A stretch of DNA of 64,000 bases from Winogradskyella tangerina (GCF_003260205.1 NZ_QERF01000003.1:309730-373729), one strand, 5' to 3'; shown: positions 18,884 to 28,798, numbered from the stretch's first letter. Numbers and translations are program-made. Notes: generated by a model not told the origin, from the letters alone.

Positions 18884-20344
18884 CTAGTTAGAAGGTCGGA
18901 CAATAAACAAGCCGCCATTGATATCGCTGACTACAATATTTCCACTTTCAAAGAATGGATAAATATTCCAGGCGCCGTTAAAAGACACATTATTGGTAGG
19001 AATGAACGAATCAAAGAAACCCGATTCGGTCATTATTCCTGCATCAATGTTTGAAATATCTATTGCTCTAAGCCCAGCTGTATAATTAGCCATATAAAAA
19101 GTGTCGCCAACTACATAACCATTATGGTCTATAGCTGTCGTTGGACCAAAATAATCCATGTGAAAAATTGGATTGTCGAGGTCAGTGAAATCAAAAACAA
19201 TTGTGCGGGTATTTCCACCGAAGTTTATTTCATCAACTTCATCACCTAATATGAAATATTCCATGTCTTCTGTAAACCAGCCTTGGTGTGTATAGCCAAT
19301 ATTAGAATAGCCAATGGTTGAAATTTGTGTTGGATTGGCTTTATCAGTGACATCAATTATCACTACTTCATTTTCGTTACTGCCAATATAGATTTCTCGT
19401 CCAGCATAATCAGTATCAGGACCATTATAAGTAACCACTTGCGCATCGTGAGAGTAAGAATCATCAGCATAACCTCCGGCAGCTACTGGCATGGTAGGAT
19501 TTTGAATATCTACAAAATGCGGCCCGCCATTAAATGTTGTGGTTCCAACGGCATAAGCAAAACCACTGTCTTCGTTAATAACAATGTTATGGGCACTTCC
19601 AAAGCCATTGTAGTTGGCATCAGCAGTGAAGGTCACGGGAGGATTAGTTACATTTCTCAGTCGGGTGAGATCAAAAACTTGCATACCATGATCTGGAGCT
19701 TCGCTTACAATAAAGGCATGATCATTATAAACTTTTATGTCTCTCCACGGACTATTAGATGTTGCGGTAGGAAGTGTTCCTAAAAGCACAGGGTCTGAAG
19801 GGTCCGTAATATCAACAAAAGCAGAACCTGTAGTTGTGCAAACTAATGCATATTCGTTATTGTTTGTAGGATCTGTCCAACCCCATGAGTCGTTACCTTC
19901 GGCACCAGCACCACCAAGAACATTAATTGGAATGTGACTCATTAGATCAAAGCCATCACAAGGATGTCCGTTTGCCATACCATTTTCACACGGAAATTGA
20001 GGTAGAATAGTATTGTCATCACAGGCATCACCCAAACCATCATTATCCGAATCTTCTTGAGAAGGATTAGCTGTCAAAGGACAATTGTCATTAATATCTA
20101 AAACGCCATCACCATCATCATCGTCGTCGCACGCATCGCCTATACCATCATTATCGGTATCTAACTGATCAGGGTTAAATGTATTAGGACAGTTATCAGT
20201 TCCATCTACTATAGTATCATTATCAGAATCGACTGGAGCTGGAGACGTTCCATCATCATCACTTGAGCAAGAAACAACTAAAACGGTTGAAAAAACTATA
20301 GCAAATACTATAAAGTAGAATTTTTTAAGGGCGGTAGGTTTCAT
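18884..20344 (-). CDS. Choice-of-anchor B lipoprotein with thrombospondin type 3 repeats
   Basis: 486 residues. Lipobox VVSC (Cys26) in the N-terminal signal. Residues about 40-110 hold calcium-binding thrombospondin type 3 repeats ([42 protein letters not shown]). The rest is a propeller of LVIVD-like units ([69 protein letters not shown]-like) as in choice-of-anchor B proteins. It is the first gene of a four-gene lipoprotein operon ending in the MbnP/MbnH-like pair. Confidence 0.87.
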   Translation of the reverse strand: MKPTALKKFYFIVFAIVFSTVLVVSCSSDDDGTSPAPVDSDNDTIVDGTDNCPNTFNPDQLDTDNDGIGDACDDDDDGDGVLDINDNCPLTANPSQEDSDNDGLGDACDDNTILPQFPCENGMANGHPCDGFDLMSHIPINVLGGAGAEGNDSWGWTDPTNNNEYALVCTTTGSAFVDITDPSDPVLLGTLPTATSNSPWRDIKVYNDHAFIVSEAPDHGMQVFDLTRLRNVTNPPVTFTADANYNGFGSAHNIVINEDSGFAYAVGTTTFNGGPHFVDIQNPTMPVAAGGYADDSYSHDAQVVTYNGPDTDYAGREIYIGSNENEVVIIDVTDKANPTQISTIGYSNIGYTHQGWFTEDMEYFILGDEVDEINFGGNTRTIVFDFTDLDNPIFHMDYFGPTTAIDHNGYVVGDTFYMANYTAGLRAIDISNIDAGIMTESGFFDSFIPTNNVSFNGAWNIYPFFESGNIVVSDINGGLFIVRPSN

Positions 20345-20440
20345 ATACTTTTTTTAGCAATTTACGGTAATTTTTTACACTTGGCTTCGAATAATGCAGA
20401 ATTAACCACAAAAATGGGACCGTTATTAAAAAAAGGGTAA

Positions 20441-20448
20441 TATTTTTG
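20441..20448 (+). promoter_or_regulatory. Candidate -7 element (TATTTTTG) almost abutting thiL
   Basis: TATTTTTG matches TAnnTTTG and ends only four bases before the thiL ATG at 20453. If used, transcription would start at or next to the start codon, giving a leaderless message. No good -33 box was seen. Confidence 0.35.
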
Positions 20449-20452
20449 CAGC

Positions 20453-21505
20453 ATGATAGAGGATAAAAACCCAAAACGCACTCCCTTAAGCGAATTAGGA
20501 GAGTTTAAACTGATAGAACATTTAACGGATCATTTTGAGATCAATCAGAAATCGACTGTTAAGGGGATTGGTGACGATGCTGCAATTTTGAAGTTTGAAA
20601 ATAAAGATGTAGTTATTTCTACAGACCTCTTAATAGAAGGTGTTCATTTCGATTTGAGTTATGTGCCTTTGAAACATTTAGGGTATAAGGCCGTAATGGT
20701 AAATCTTTCTGATATCTATGCCATGAATGCTATGGCTACCCAAATTACGGTATCTATTGCAGTTTCAAATCGTTTTCCTTTAGAGGCTCTTGAAGAGTTA
20801 TATGCAGGGATAAGTACTGCAGCGAAACTTTACAATGTAGATGTCGTAGGTGGAGATACAACATCCTCAACATCCGGACTAATAATTTCCATTACAGCGA
20901 TTGGCGAAGTGAATCAAGGAGAGCAGGTATTAAGAACTGGTGCACAGCCAAATGATTTATTAGTTGTAACAGGGGATTTAGGTGGCGCTTATATGGGTCT
21001 TCAAGTTTTAGAACGCGAGAAGGAAGTTTTTAAAGTGAATCCGCAGTCGCAACCCGATCTTTCGATGTATACTTATATTGTAGAACGACAACTAAAACCC
21101 GAAGCACGTAAAGACATTGTTGAATTACTTAAACAACTCGAAGTTAAACCAACAAGTATGATCGATATTAGTGATGGTCTTTCTTCGGAAATTATTCATA
21201 TTTGTAAACAAAGTAAGACAGGTGTTGATCTTTACGAGAATAAAATTCCATTAGACCCACAGGTAATCTCTACATGTGAAGAGTTTAATATCGATAGCAC
21301 GACTGTTGCCTTAAACGGAGGTGAAGATTATGAATTATTAATGACAGTTGCTCAGGATGATTATCCAAAAATTAAAGGCAATCCAAATCTAACAGTGATT
21401 GGTTATATGACAGAAGAAAGTAAGGGGATGCATTTAGTGACTAGGGCAGAAGAACGAATTCCTATTATTGCGAAAGGATGGAACGCGCTTAATAATCAAT
21501 CATAA
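20453..21505 (+). CDS. thiL: Thiamine-monophosphate kinase
   Basis: 350 residues. The ThiL signature is clear: GIGDDAAIL, STDLLIEGVHFDLSY, VNLSDIYAMNA, VVGGDTTSS and a C-terminal DISDGLSSE and NGGEDYELLM. ThiL phosphorylates thiamine monophosphate to thiamine diphosphate in the cytoplasm. It is a single gene whose 3' end overlaps the convergent FGH mini-gene by 17 bases. No thi genes or TPP riboswitch are nearby. Confidence 0.95.
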   Translation: MIEDKNPKRTPLSELGEFKLIEHLTDHFEINQKSTVKGIGDDAAILKFENKDVVISTDLLIEGVHFDLSYVPLKHLGYKAVMVNLSDIYAMNAMATQITVSIAVSNRFPLEALEELYAGISTAAKLYNVDVVGGDTTSSTSGLIISITAIGEVNQGEQVLRTGAQPNDLLVVTGDLGGAYMGLQVLEREKEVFKVNPQSQPDLSMYTYIVERQLKPEARKDIVELLKQLEVKPTSMIDISDGLSSEIIHICKQSKTGVDLYENKIPLDPQVISTCEEFNIDSTTVALNGGEDYELLMTVAQDDYPKIKGNPNLTVIGYMTEESKGMHLVTRAEERIPIIAKGWNALNNQS

Positions 21506-21719
21506 GAATTTTTTGACCCTTCTCTAAGCGTTTTTTATGAACTCGATTTAAAACAGAATTGATTTCTTTTCGTTTCGGAGTAAGAGGTGTGAATCTACCA
21601 TTACCGTCAATGGTCATTTCAGATTTGCAACGCGAACATTTATACTCTTTAACATGGTAAGTTACGACTTTGGAGACTTTATAATCATGCCCAAATAATG
21701 AGCAATAAACGTTTTTCAT
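21489..21719 (-). CDS. Small FGH zinc-knuckle protein (copy 2 of 3)
   Basis: 76 residues. CSLFGHDYKVS, then YKCSRCK and DGNGRFTPLTP. It aligns without gaps to the neighbouring 79-residue protein and to the one at 15355-15591, sharing C-x4-H-x16-C-x2-C. The C-terminal third is basic and probably helical (KRKEINSVLNRVHKKRL). It overlaps the thiL 3' end tail to tail. The repeated, strictly spaced ligand set argues that it is a real gene; function unknown. Confidence 0.72.
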   Translation of the reverse strand: MKNVYCSLFGHDYKVSKVVTYHVKEYKCSRCKSEMTIDGNGRFTPLTPKRKEINSVLNRVHKKRLEKGQKILMIDY

Positions 21720-21804
21720 TGTGGTTGCTATTTTTCTTAATTAGGATAAATCCAAGAAAGGGATTTAAATATAAGAAAAAGAGTTATTCACAGGTTGTTA
21801 ACAA

Positions 21805-22044
21805 TCAACAAATCGATGAAGTGAGAGATTTTTGCTTTAAACGCATAAGTTTGCTATGATAAATGCGCTCTAAGGCAGTATTTATATCTCTGTATTTTGG
21901 TGTGAGTTCTATGAGTTTACCATTGCTATCTGTGGTTAATTCTTTACCACAATTCTTACAGGTATATTCCTTAACATGATTGGTTACTTTTTTTGTCATT
22001 TCGTAATTATGACCAAAAAAATCGCAGTATAATTTTGTAGGCAT
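21805..22044 (-). CDS. Small FGH zinc-knuckle protein (copy 3 of 3)
   Basis: 79 residues. CDFFGHNYEMTKK, then YTCKNCG and DSNGKLIELTPKYRDINTALERIY. It is the closest relative of the adjacent 76-residue protein (shared HVKEY before the CxxC and LTP after the NG), so the pair looks like a tandem duplication with an 85-bp spacer. Cytoplasmic by appearance. Function unknown. Confidence 0.75.
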   Translation of the reverse strand: MPTKLYCDFFGHNYEMTKKVTNHVKEYTCKNCGKELTTDSNGKLIELTPKYRDINTALERIYHSKLMRLKQKSLTSSIC

Positions 22045-22122
22045 AAAGTAGGTCGTTTTGGTTTAGTTTGATTTAGAGACCTAAATATAGAGATTATTTT
22101 CAATCATAAACGTTAAAACGAA

Positions 22123-22899
22123 TTATTTTTCGATAAAACGTTTTAAAAAGTAAGATAAATCTGATTTATTCTCAATATGACTCATATGCCCTTCCGATAA
22201 TTCTTCATGAATAATTTTTGAATTCTGAATCTGTTCTGAAATAAATTTAGGGTTAATCAAGGTATCTTTTTTCCCCGTAATAATCAACGCTTCGCCATTT
22301 ACATTCTTGAAAACTTCCAGTCGATTTGGCCGTAAAGCCATGCCGTTGTTAGCGGCAATATAACCTTGAACTGATGTCTGTAATGCAATTTTCAGAGCAT
22401 CTTCATATTCGGTCTGAAAGGTTACTCGACTTTCAGGAGCAAACAGATTAGCGAAAGACATTCGCACTAAATTCTCATAATTGGTTTTTGCGGTATCAAC
22501 CGCACGTGCTCTTAATAATTTGCGGTCGTCATCATCAGCTTCAAAGGTGGAGTTCAATAAGCACAATCCGTTGATTAATTCAGGATAGTGCTCTGCCAAA
22601 GCCAGAGCCACATAACCACCCATAGAATGACCAACAATTTTAGCCTGCTTAACGTTCAAGTGTTGTAAAACATAATAAACGGCTTCAGCCATATCCTCCA
22701 TAGTATGAACATAACCAATGCTATCTGTTTTTCCGTGACCTAACAGGTCGATGCAGATCACCATATGACTTTCAGATAATTCAGGAATAAAAGCATCCCA
22801 CATATTTACCGTTTCCAAAAATCCATGCAATAAAACTAAAGCCGGACCTTCACCATCTATTGTATAATGAACAGTACTGTTTTTGTAGTCTACAATCAT
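22123..22899 (-). CDS. Alpha/beta-fold hydrolase
   Basis: 258 residues. The fold markers are LLHGFLETVNMWD with the oxyanion HG, the nucleophile elbow GHSMGGY (Ser of GxSxG), a late Asp in ITGKKDTLINP, and the catalytic His in EGHMSHIE. No signal peptide. The family includes esterases, haloperoxidase-like enzymes and MenH-like proteins; nothing here fixes the substrate. It is divergent from the beta-lactamase-like gene across a 91-bp spacer. Confidence 0.88.
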   Translation of the reverse strand: MIVDYKNSTVHYTIDGEGPALVLLHGFLETVNMWDAFIPELSESHMVICIDLLGHGKTDSIGYVHTMEDMAEAVYYVLQHLNVKQAKIVGHSMGGYVALALAEHYPELINGLCLLNSTFEADDDDRKLLRARAVDTAKTNYENLVRMSFANLFAPESRVTFQTEYEDALKIALQTSVQGYIAANNGMALRPNRLEVFKNVNGEALIITGKKDTLINPKFISEQIQNSKIIHEELSEGHMSHIENKSDLSYFLKRFIEK

Positions 22900-22990
22900 A
22901 AAAACAAAGATAGGCTTTGCGGTTGTTTTTTGAAGAAAGCGTCACAACATTTATTATATTTGAAAGCATTCATAATTAATCAATATTCAA

Positions 22991-24541
22991 ATGATTCTCA
23001 AGCGAATTTTAAGCCTGATGGTTATTGCTCTAACCTTCTCACTTCAAGCACAAATTGAAGAGGCTCAACTCGATCAACTTATACAAGAAACACTAACAAC
23101 TTTTGATGTGCCTGGAATTTCAGTCGGAATTTACAAAGACGGTAAGGAGGTTTATGCTAAAGGACATGGTGTGCGTTCACTGACCACTAAAAAAGAAATG
23201 AATTCTGAAACTTTAGTTGGTGTAGCCTCTAACAGTAAGGGCTTTACTTGCTTTGCTTTAGCCATGATGGTTGATGCCGGAAAATTAAATTGGGATGACC
23301 CTGTGCGTAAGCATATTCCTGAATTCCAATTACACGATCCTTGGGTAACCGAACATTTTACGGTTAGAGATCTCGTAACGCACCGCAGTGGCATGGGATT
23401 AGGTGCTGGTGACCTTATGTTCTTTCCTGAAGGCAATGATTTTACCGTTCAGGATGTTATTAACAATGTAAAATATTTAGAGCCCGAAACCTCGTTCAGA
23501 AGTAAATTCGCCTATAACAATAATATGTTTATTGTTGCGGGAGAAGTGCTGAAACGTGTTAGCGGTTTATCTTGGGAAGAGTTCATCGAAACTAAAATTA
23601 TGAAACCCGTCGGCATGAATAATTCCAAAGCTTCCTACAACCGTGTTACCGACAAATCAAATATCATTGACGCGCATACAAGAGCAGAAGGTAAGGTGAT
23701 CCAGATTCCACACGATTGGAGTGAAACGGCAAATGCCGCAGGTGGTATAGTGAGTAATGTGCATGATATGATGACCTGGGCAAAGTTCTTAATGAATGAT
23801 GCGGTCACCGAAAGTGGTGAGCGCTTGTTAGATGCGCGATTGTTTCATGAGTTATGGCAATTACAAACACCTTTAAGTGTAAGACCTGGCGATTGGTACA
23901 ACTCTAATTTTAGAGGTTATGGTTTAGGGTGGTTTGTAACTGATGTAAAAGGCGGTCACAAGCAGGTTTATCACACAGGTGGATTGATCGGAACGGTGAC
24001 GCAATTCACTATGATTCCAGATTTAGATTTAGCCATCGTTGTCCTCACCAATCAAATGAATGGATCGGCCTTTACAACGATTACCAATACCATTAAGGAT
24101 TCGTATCTAGGCTATGAGGATCGTGGTTGGTTAAACATGCTGGGTGAACGAAATACCAATTACCTCAAATACAACGATAGCCTCAAAGCGGCAGTTTATG
24201 CTCAGGTTGACAAAATGAAAAATAGTTCGCAACTTCCAAAACCAGATCAAATTTCAGGCACTTACACGGACGATTGGTTTGGAGATATCATCATTTCTCA
24301 CAGTGAAAATGGTTATGCCATAAGATGTGTACGCTCCCCACGACTGTTTGGTGAATTATTACCGTATAACGCCACAACCTACGTAGCCAAATGGAACGAC
24401 AGAAGTTACGACGCAGATGTGTTTGTGCAGTTTACATTTAATGAAAAAGGTGAAGCCGTTTCAGCAAGCATGAAATACATTGCGCCTATTACGGATTTCA
24501 GTTTCGATTTCCATGATCTCGAACTTAAAAAGACCAACTAG
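22991..24541 (+). CDS. Secreted serine hydrolase of the class C beta-lactamase/DD-peptidase family
   Basis: 516 residues. Signal peptide MILKRILSLMVIALTFSLQAQ. The penicillin-recognising motifs are SNSK (SxxK, near residue 79), YNN (YxN, near 179) and HTGG (KTG equivalent, near 328). A DUF3471-like C-terminal lipocalin-type domain may follow from about residue 415 (SGTYTDDWFGDIIISHSENGYAIRC). Members hydrolyse peptides, esters or beta-lactams in the periplasm; the specific substrate is not evident. It runs into brnQ with no gap, so the two may be co-transcribed. Confidence 0.88.
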   Translation: MILKRILSLMVIALTFSLQAQIEEAQLDQLIQETLTTFDVPGISVGIYKDGKEVYAKGHGVRSLTTKKEMNSETLVGVASNSKGFTCFALAMMVDAGKLNWDDPVRKHIPEFQLHDPWVTEHFTVRDLVTHRSGMGLGAGDLMFFPEGNDFTVQDVINNVKYLEPETSFRSKFAYNNNMFIVAGEVLKRVSGLSWEEFIETKIMKPVGMNNSKASYNRVTDKSNIIDAHTRAEGKVIQIPHDWSETANAAGGIVSNVHDMMTWAKFLMNDAVTESGERLLDARLFHELWQLQTPLSVRPGDWYNSNFRGYGLGWFVTDVKGGHKQVYHTGGLIGTVTQFTMIPDLDLAIVVLTNQMNGSAFTTITNTIKDSYLGYEDRGWLNMLGERNTNYLKYNDSLKAAVYAQVDKMKNSSQLPKPDQISGTYTDDWFGDIIISHSENGYAIRCVRSPRLFGELLPYNATTYVAKWNDRSYDADVFVQFTFNEKGEAVSASMKYIAPITDFSFDFHDLELKKTN

Positions 24542-25843
24542 GTGAACATTCAGCGAAAGGAACTTTTAGTCACAAGCTTTGCCTTGTTCTCACTTTTCTT
24601 CGGAGCAGGCAATTTATTATTACCTCCATTATTAGGATTTAATGCTGGTGAAGACTGGCTTATTGTTACCATAGGATTTGTTATTGCCGCCGTAGTGATT
24701 CCCATTATCGGGATTCTTGCCCATGCTCGACTGCAAGGCACTATGTACGATTTTGCGAAGAAAGTTTCGCCTTTGTTCAGTTCTATTTATTGTGTTATTA
24801 TTTATATCATTTCTGTTGCAATTCCGTCGCCCAGAACAGCATCAGCAACACATGAAATTGCCGTCCATCCTTCCTTCGGAACTGATCCACTACTCACAAG
24901 TTTTATTTATTTCGCTCTGGTTCTGGTTTTTGTTTTGAACCGCTCTAAAATCCTAAATCTCATCGGAAAGTTTTTAACGCCACTTATTGTCATTATGCTT
25001 TTGGTGGTGATAGGGATTGGTTTAAGTTCTTCTTCATTCACAACCGGAACGCCAACTTTTGAAACTCCAATCGTTTCAGGAATACTAGAAGGTTATCAGA
25101 CGTTCGATGCTATAGGTGCTGTTGTGGTTGGTGCAGTGATTATTGTTTCATTGAAGTTCAAAAATATGAAGGTGAGTGCTTTTGAATCGAAACGAAAACT
25201 TATAAGAAATTCTGGTTTCATTGCAGGTACAGGACTCTTCATTATCTACGCCGGACTCATAGCAACTGGTGCTTACTATGGCTCCGAAATTGAGGTTAAT
25301 GCCGACCTTAGTACTGATATGCAGCGCGCCAATTTATTGAGTGGTATAAGCATCGCCGCATTAGGAAATTTTGGAAATACGGTTCTCAGTATTTTAATTT
25401 CTTTGGCCTGTTTTACCACAGCTGTTGGGATCGTGGCTGGTACGGCCGATTATTTTAGAGGCTTGTTTAATAAATCGCAAGTGGCTTACATAACTACAGC
25501 CGTTATAGCTTGTGCTGCAGGGATAATTGTGGGGCAATTGAATTTTCACGATATCATTGTTATCGCTTATCCGGTGCTTCTATTTATTTATCCAATAACG
25601 ATTGTTTTAATTCTTTTGAATGTACTTCCTGAACGAATTGCCACGCCACTAATGTTCAGAGCGGTGGTTATTGTGACATTCCTTTTTAGTATTCCTGATG
25701 TTATTGGATTTATAAGTCCATCTGAAGGATTACAAAGCATGATGAATTATATTCCGCTAGCCTCGTACAACTTGGGTTGGGTGTTACCAGCTGTTGTGGT
25801 TTTTGGGGTGAGTGTTTTGTTAAATGTAAAAAGGCCTAATTAA
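24542..25843 (+). CDS. brnQ: Branched-chain amino acid transporter BrnQ (LIVCS family)
   Basis: 433 residues from a GTG start immediately after the upstream TAG. The N-terminus (LFSLFFGAGNLLLPPLLG) is the LIVCS family hallmark, and about a dozen hydrophobic segments follow. The family imports leucine, isoleucine and valine with Na or H. The direct abutment to the hydrolase gene suggests coupled expression, perhaps linking peptide breakdown and uptake (inference). It is the last conserved gene before the AT-rich cassette on the other strand. Confidence 0.92.
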   Translation: MNIQRKELLVTSFALFSLFFGAGNLLLPPLLGFNAGEDWLIVTIGFVIAAVVIPIIGILAHARLQGTMYDFAKKVSPLFSSIYCVIIYIISVAIPSPRTASATHEIAVHPSFGTDPLLTSFIYFALVLVFVLNRSKILNLIGKFLTPLIVIMLLVVIGIGLSSSSFTTGTPTFETPIVSGILEGYQTFDAIGAVVVGAVIIVSLKFKNMKVSAFESKRKLIRNSGFIAGTGLFIIYAGLIATGAYYGSEIEVNADLSTDMQRANLLSGISIAALGNFGNTVLSILISLACFTTAVGIVAGTADYFRGLFNKSQVAYITTAVIACAAGIIVGQLNFHDIIVIAYPVLLFIYPITIVLILLNVLPERIATPLMFRAVVIVTFLFSIPDVIGFISPSEGLQSMMNYIPLASYNLGWVLPAVVVFGVSVLLNVKRPN

Positions 25844-25872
25844 AAAAAACTCATGCATAAAGTCTATAGAAA

Positions 25873-26850
25873 TTAGATTAATGAAATTTTGTACTTTTCT
25901 ACTTGTTTATTCCAATTGTTATCTGTTAAAATTGTGTCAAACGGATTTTGCTTCATTATAGGCTGGTAATTTTCATTTCTCATTTTACTTCTATTTACTA
26001 AGTAAATCCAATATTTATCACCTTTAAGTTTGGCTACTTGGTATTCATTTCTTGACCAATAAAAATAGGCTTTTGGACCATCATAAGACTTTACTTCAAT
26101 AAAGCGATTCGGTTGTTCATCTTCTATTTCGTTATAAGAAGCTATGTCGTAACCTTCATTGACAACGTATTCAGCAACCCAATCAACTTTCTTTTTGTTT
26201 TCAAGTCTTTCCGTTTCAAATTTTAGAACAAATTTTTCTGCTTCTTCACCATATATCTGTTGTTGTTCCATTGATTTTCGAAACTCTTCAATTCCTATTT
26301 TTCTTTTCTTAATCTCTGGTAATACAGACTTGTCAAATAGTTTTTTGTATCGCTGATTTATAATGTAACTTTTGAATTCAGGTGTGGGATGCTCACCAAT
26401 GGCATTAAAGTCTAACAGCAATTGCTTGAAATTCGAATACTTAAATCCGAAAGCGGAATTGTCAATCTGTAAAGATTTGTAAATAACATCATGTGATAAG
26501 TACTTAGAACTAAAAATATTAAGAAAATCAGTATCGTTTTTAAGCGACTCAAACAGGAGTTGATTAAAACGATCAATCATTTGAGGAACACTGTTCATGT
26601 AGTTTTCAAAATCTGAATTTAATTGAAAGCTAGTTTCGGATTGTTGTAAGACATTCATTCTCAATGCCAATTCAATTCCGCCATCTATGATTGGTCGATC
26701 ATCAATTACTCTATTGAAAAAGAGCTTTTCTAAATCAGGACGTTGCCAAATACTACTGGGGTTACTTTTTAAGGTGCTGAATAGCTCGAAAAAGTAATTA
26801 GGAGTACCTAAACAATCATATTTTCTAAGATCGTTTAGCATAATTGGCAA
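25873..26850 (-). CDS. DUF3883 protein, predicted PD-(D/E)XK-type nuclease of the accessory cassette
   Basis: 325 residues, fourth gene of the cassette. The C-terminal third matches DUF3883 (NO VEIN-type) as I know it: GEEAEKFVLKFE (201-212), then NEGYDIASYN (231-240) and RFIEVKSYDG (249-258). D235 together with E252-x-K254 is the layout of a PD-(D/E)XK metal site, so nuclease activity is a reasonable prediction. The first 190 residues are not recognised and may bind DNA or a partner. The start overlaps the helicase gene by 26 bases (or 17 if the second ATG is used), showing coupling. Confidence 0.8.
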   Translation of the reverse strand: MPIMLNDLRKYDCLGTPNYFFELFSTLKSNPSSIWQRPDLEKLFFNRVIDDRPIIDGGIELALRMNVLQQSETSFQLNSDFENYMNSVPQMIDRFNQLLFESLKNDTDFLNIFSSKYLSHDVIYKSLQIDNSAFGFKYSNFKQLLLDFNAIGEHPTPEFKSYIINQRYKKLFDKSVLPEIKKRKIGIEEFRKSMEQQQIYGEEAEKFVLKFETERLENKKKVDWVAEYVVNEGYDIASYNEIEDEQPNRFIEVKSYDGPKAYFYWSRNEYQVAKLKGDKYWIYLVNRSKMRNENYQPIMKQNPFDTILTDNNWNKQVEKYKISLI

Positions 26851-28798
26851 TGAGATCTTTTATTATGTCTGTTTCATCGGTATCATTAATTCTGGCAAAA
26901 AGAGGAATATCATCATTAATAATTTCTTCCATTCGTCTGATTTTTAGATTTAATCTGTGGTTTATGACTTCATCAATTGAGTCTCTTGAAACAAAATAGT
27001 AGTAGTTAGTTATTTGACCATCTGGTAACCCAACTCTATGAATACGGTCTTTTGATTGGAGAAAATTAGAACAGTTGTAATCTCTTTCCATGTAAATGGC
27101 ATTGTGACATCCTTTGTGCAACGAGATTGATTCAGCAACCGAAAAAGGGTTAGCAATTACAACTTGAAAATCTTGATTTTTAGGGTCATTAAATTTTTGA
27201 ATAGTTGCTTCTCTTTCTACTTGACCAATTTCACCAATTAATAGCTTTGATTCGATATTAATGGAATGTAGATACTTTTTTAAATCCTTTGCATTTTGAA
27301 TAAAAATTGTCCAAATAATCACTTTTTCTTTTTGAGCAATTATTTTTTGTTCAATAAGATTTTTTATGGCAATAAACTTTGCCGGAGTTTCTTTGAACTG
27401 ATAATCACAGATTTTCTTAAAGAACTCTGAATCATTTACTATTACATCTGTATCTGTAGTAAACTCGCTATTTGGATCATAATAGTATTCACCACTTTCT
27501 AAAGCATCTTTTAAGGGTTTATTCAACAAAGCTGGATTTGTCGAAGCTTGTCTTAGTCTGATTAACTTAGCTTTATTTAAAGTGTCTTTTACAGTAGCGG
27601 AACTATTTTCTTTAAAGTCAGGAATATATTTTGCTTCAATGAAATCATAAATTTCTCTTTGATATTTATTCATTTCAAGGCTAACCAACTCTTCTTTTAT
27701 TTCGGGTAAACCAAGATCATCTTTTTTAATTCGAATGAAATAAGGAGAAAGATTCTCTTTCAGGTTTTGTACTCTTTCAGATTCTGGCTCACTATTCTGG
27801 GTCATGTCTTCAAGGTTGTGGTAGTGAACGCCTAGAATTTCCTTGAATTTAAATGGGTAAATAAACTTGTATAAGTTGTAAATATCTTGGTATCCGTTTG
27901 GCACAGGCGTACCTGTAAGGATTACTCTGGCAACAGCTTCTTTTGATATTTCTGTTACGCTTTTACCCCAAACTCCTTCATGGTTTTTTATTCTATGTGC
28001 CTCATCAACTACCACAAGAGTTTTATTCTTTTTTAAAAAGTCTATGATTTGAGATTCAAAGTTTGGAACCCCGCCATGAAAAATAAGAGTTAGCTCATCA
28101 GGGTTTCCTGAATAAAGGTGTTGTTTCTTTAACTCCCTAGAAATCTCAGCATTTCCTGACATTCTAAACGAAGTAGGTAATACTCCAAAGCATTCTTCGT
28201 ATTCGTTTTCCCAAGGAGCAAAAGAAGATAATGGACCTATGACCAATAACTTGTCTACATGTTTTGGGTTGGTGGGAGGTAGGCTTTTAAGATAGGCATA
28301 AGCACCATAAACAATTGAAGTTTTACCTGCTCCTGGAACAGCAAAATTACAGGAGTTTTGACTAAAAGCCATGTGAAAGGAAGAGAGCAACTGTAATGGA
28401 TATAGAGTTCTTTTAAGTTCCTTTTTGAGTACTGACTGAAATTCGTCAAATTGTGAAACGAGTTCTGGATTATCGTGAAATTCGTCATTTCTTATTTTTT
28501 TTGCATTCTTAGAAAAGATATCAAATTGTTCTTCTTCTCGTTGATAGCTTGCTAGTTCTTGGGTAGTGTTTTCTTTAAGTGAGACTTCAAATTGAAATTT
28601 TGAGAGTATTCTTTTAAGTTCATTTAGGGTTTTTACTTGGGTTTCTTTTCTGAACGGGATTTGAATTGTATCTCCTACTATTTCATAGCCGAGTCGCCTA
28701 AAACGTAATAAAAGTCGCCTGTTACCTGTAATGAAGTCAATTTCACCATTAAGTAAAAAAAGGTTTTTGTCAATATTTACATCAATTGAGATAGTCAC
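26825..28798 (-). CDS. SNF2/DEAH superfamily 2 helicase of the accessory cassette
   Basis: 657 residues from GTG 28798, which overlaps the preceding TAG stop by one base. SF2 motifs in order: Walker A VPGAGKTS (154-161), Walker B VVDEAH (263-268), LTGTP (294-298), and motif VI QSKDRIHRVG (581-590), the last typical of SNF2-like translocases. Residues 1-130 form an unrecognised N-terminal domain. SNF2-type proteins translocate on duplex DNA; here the enzyme would couple ATP use to DNA inspection or cutting by its neighbours (inference). Confidence 0.9.
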   Translation of the reverse strand: MTISIDVNIDKNLFLLNGEIDFITGNRRLLLRFRRLGYEIVGDTIQIPFRKETQVKTLNELKRILSKFQFEVSLKENTTQELASYQREEEQFDIFSKNAKKIRNDEFHDNPELVSQFDEFQSVLKKELKRTLYPLQLLSSFHMAFSQNSCNFAVPGAGKTSIVYGAYAYLKSLPPTNPKHVDKLLVIGPLSSFAPWENEYEECFGVLPTSFRMSGNAEISRELKKQHLYSGNPDELTLIFHGGVPNFESQIIDFLKKNKTLVVVDEAHRIKNHEGVWGKSVTEISKEAVARVILTGTPVPNGYQDIYNLYKFIYPFKFKEILGVHYHNLEDMTQNSEPESERVQNLKENLSPYFIRIKKDDLGLPEIKEELVSLEMNKYQREIYDFIEAKYIPDFKENSSATVKDTLNKAKLIRLRQASTNPALLNKPLKDALESGEYYYDPNSEFTTDTDVIVNDSEFFKKICDYQFKETPAKFIAIKNLIEQKIIAQKEKVIIWTIFIQNAKDLKKYLHSINIESKLLIGEIGQVEREATIQKFNDPKNQDFQVVIANPFSVAESISLHKGCHNAIYMERDYNCSNFLQSKDRIHRVGLPDGQITNYYYFVSRDSIDEVINHRLNLKIRRMEEIINDDIPLFARINDTDETDIIKDLIANYAKRS

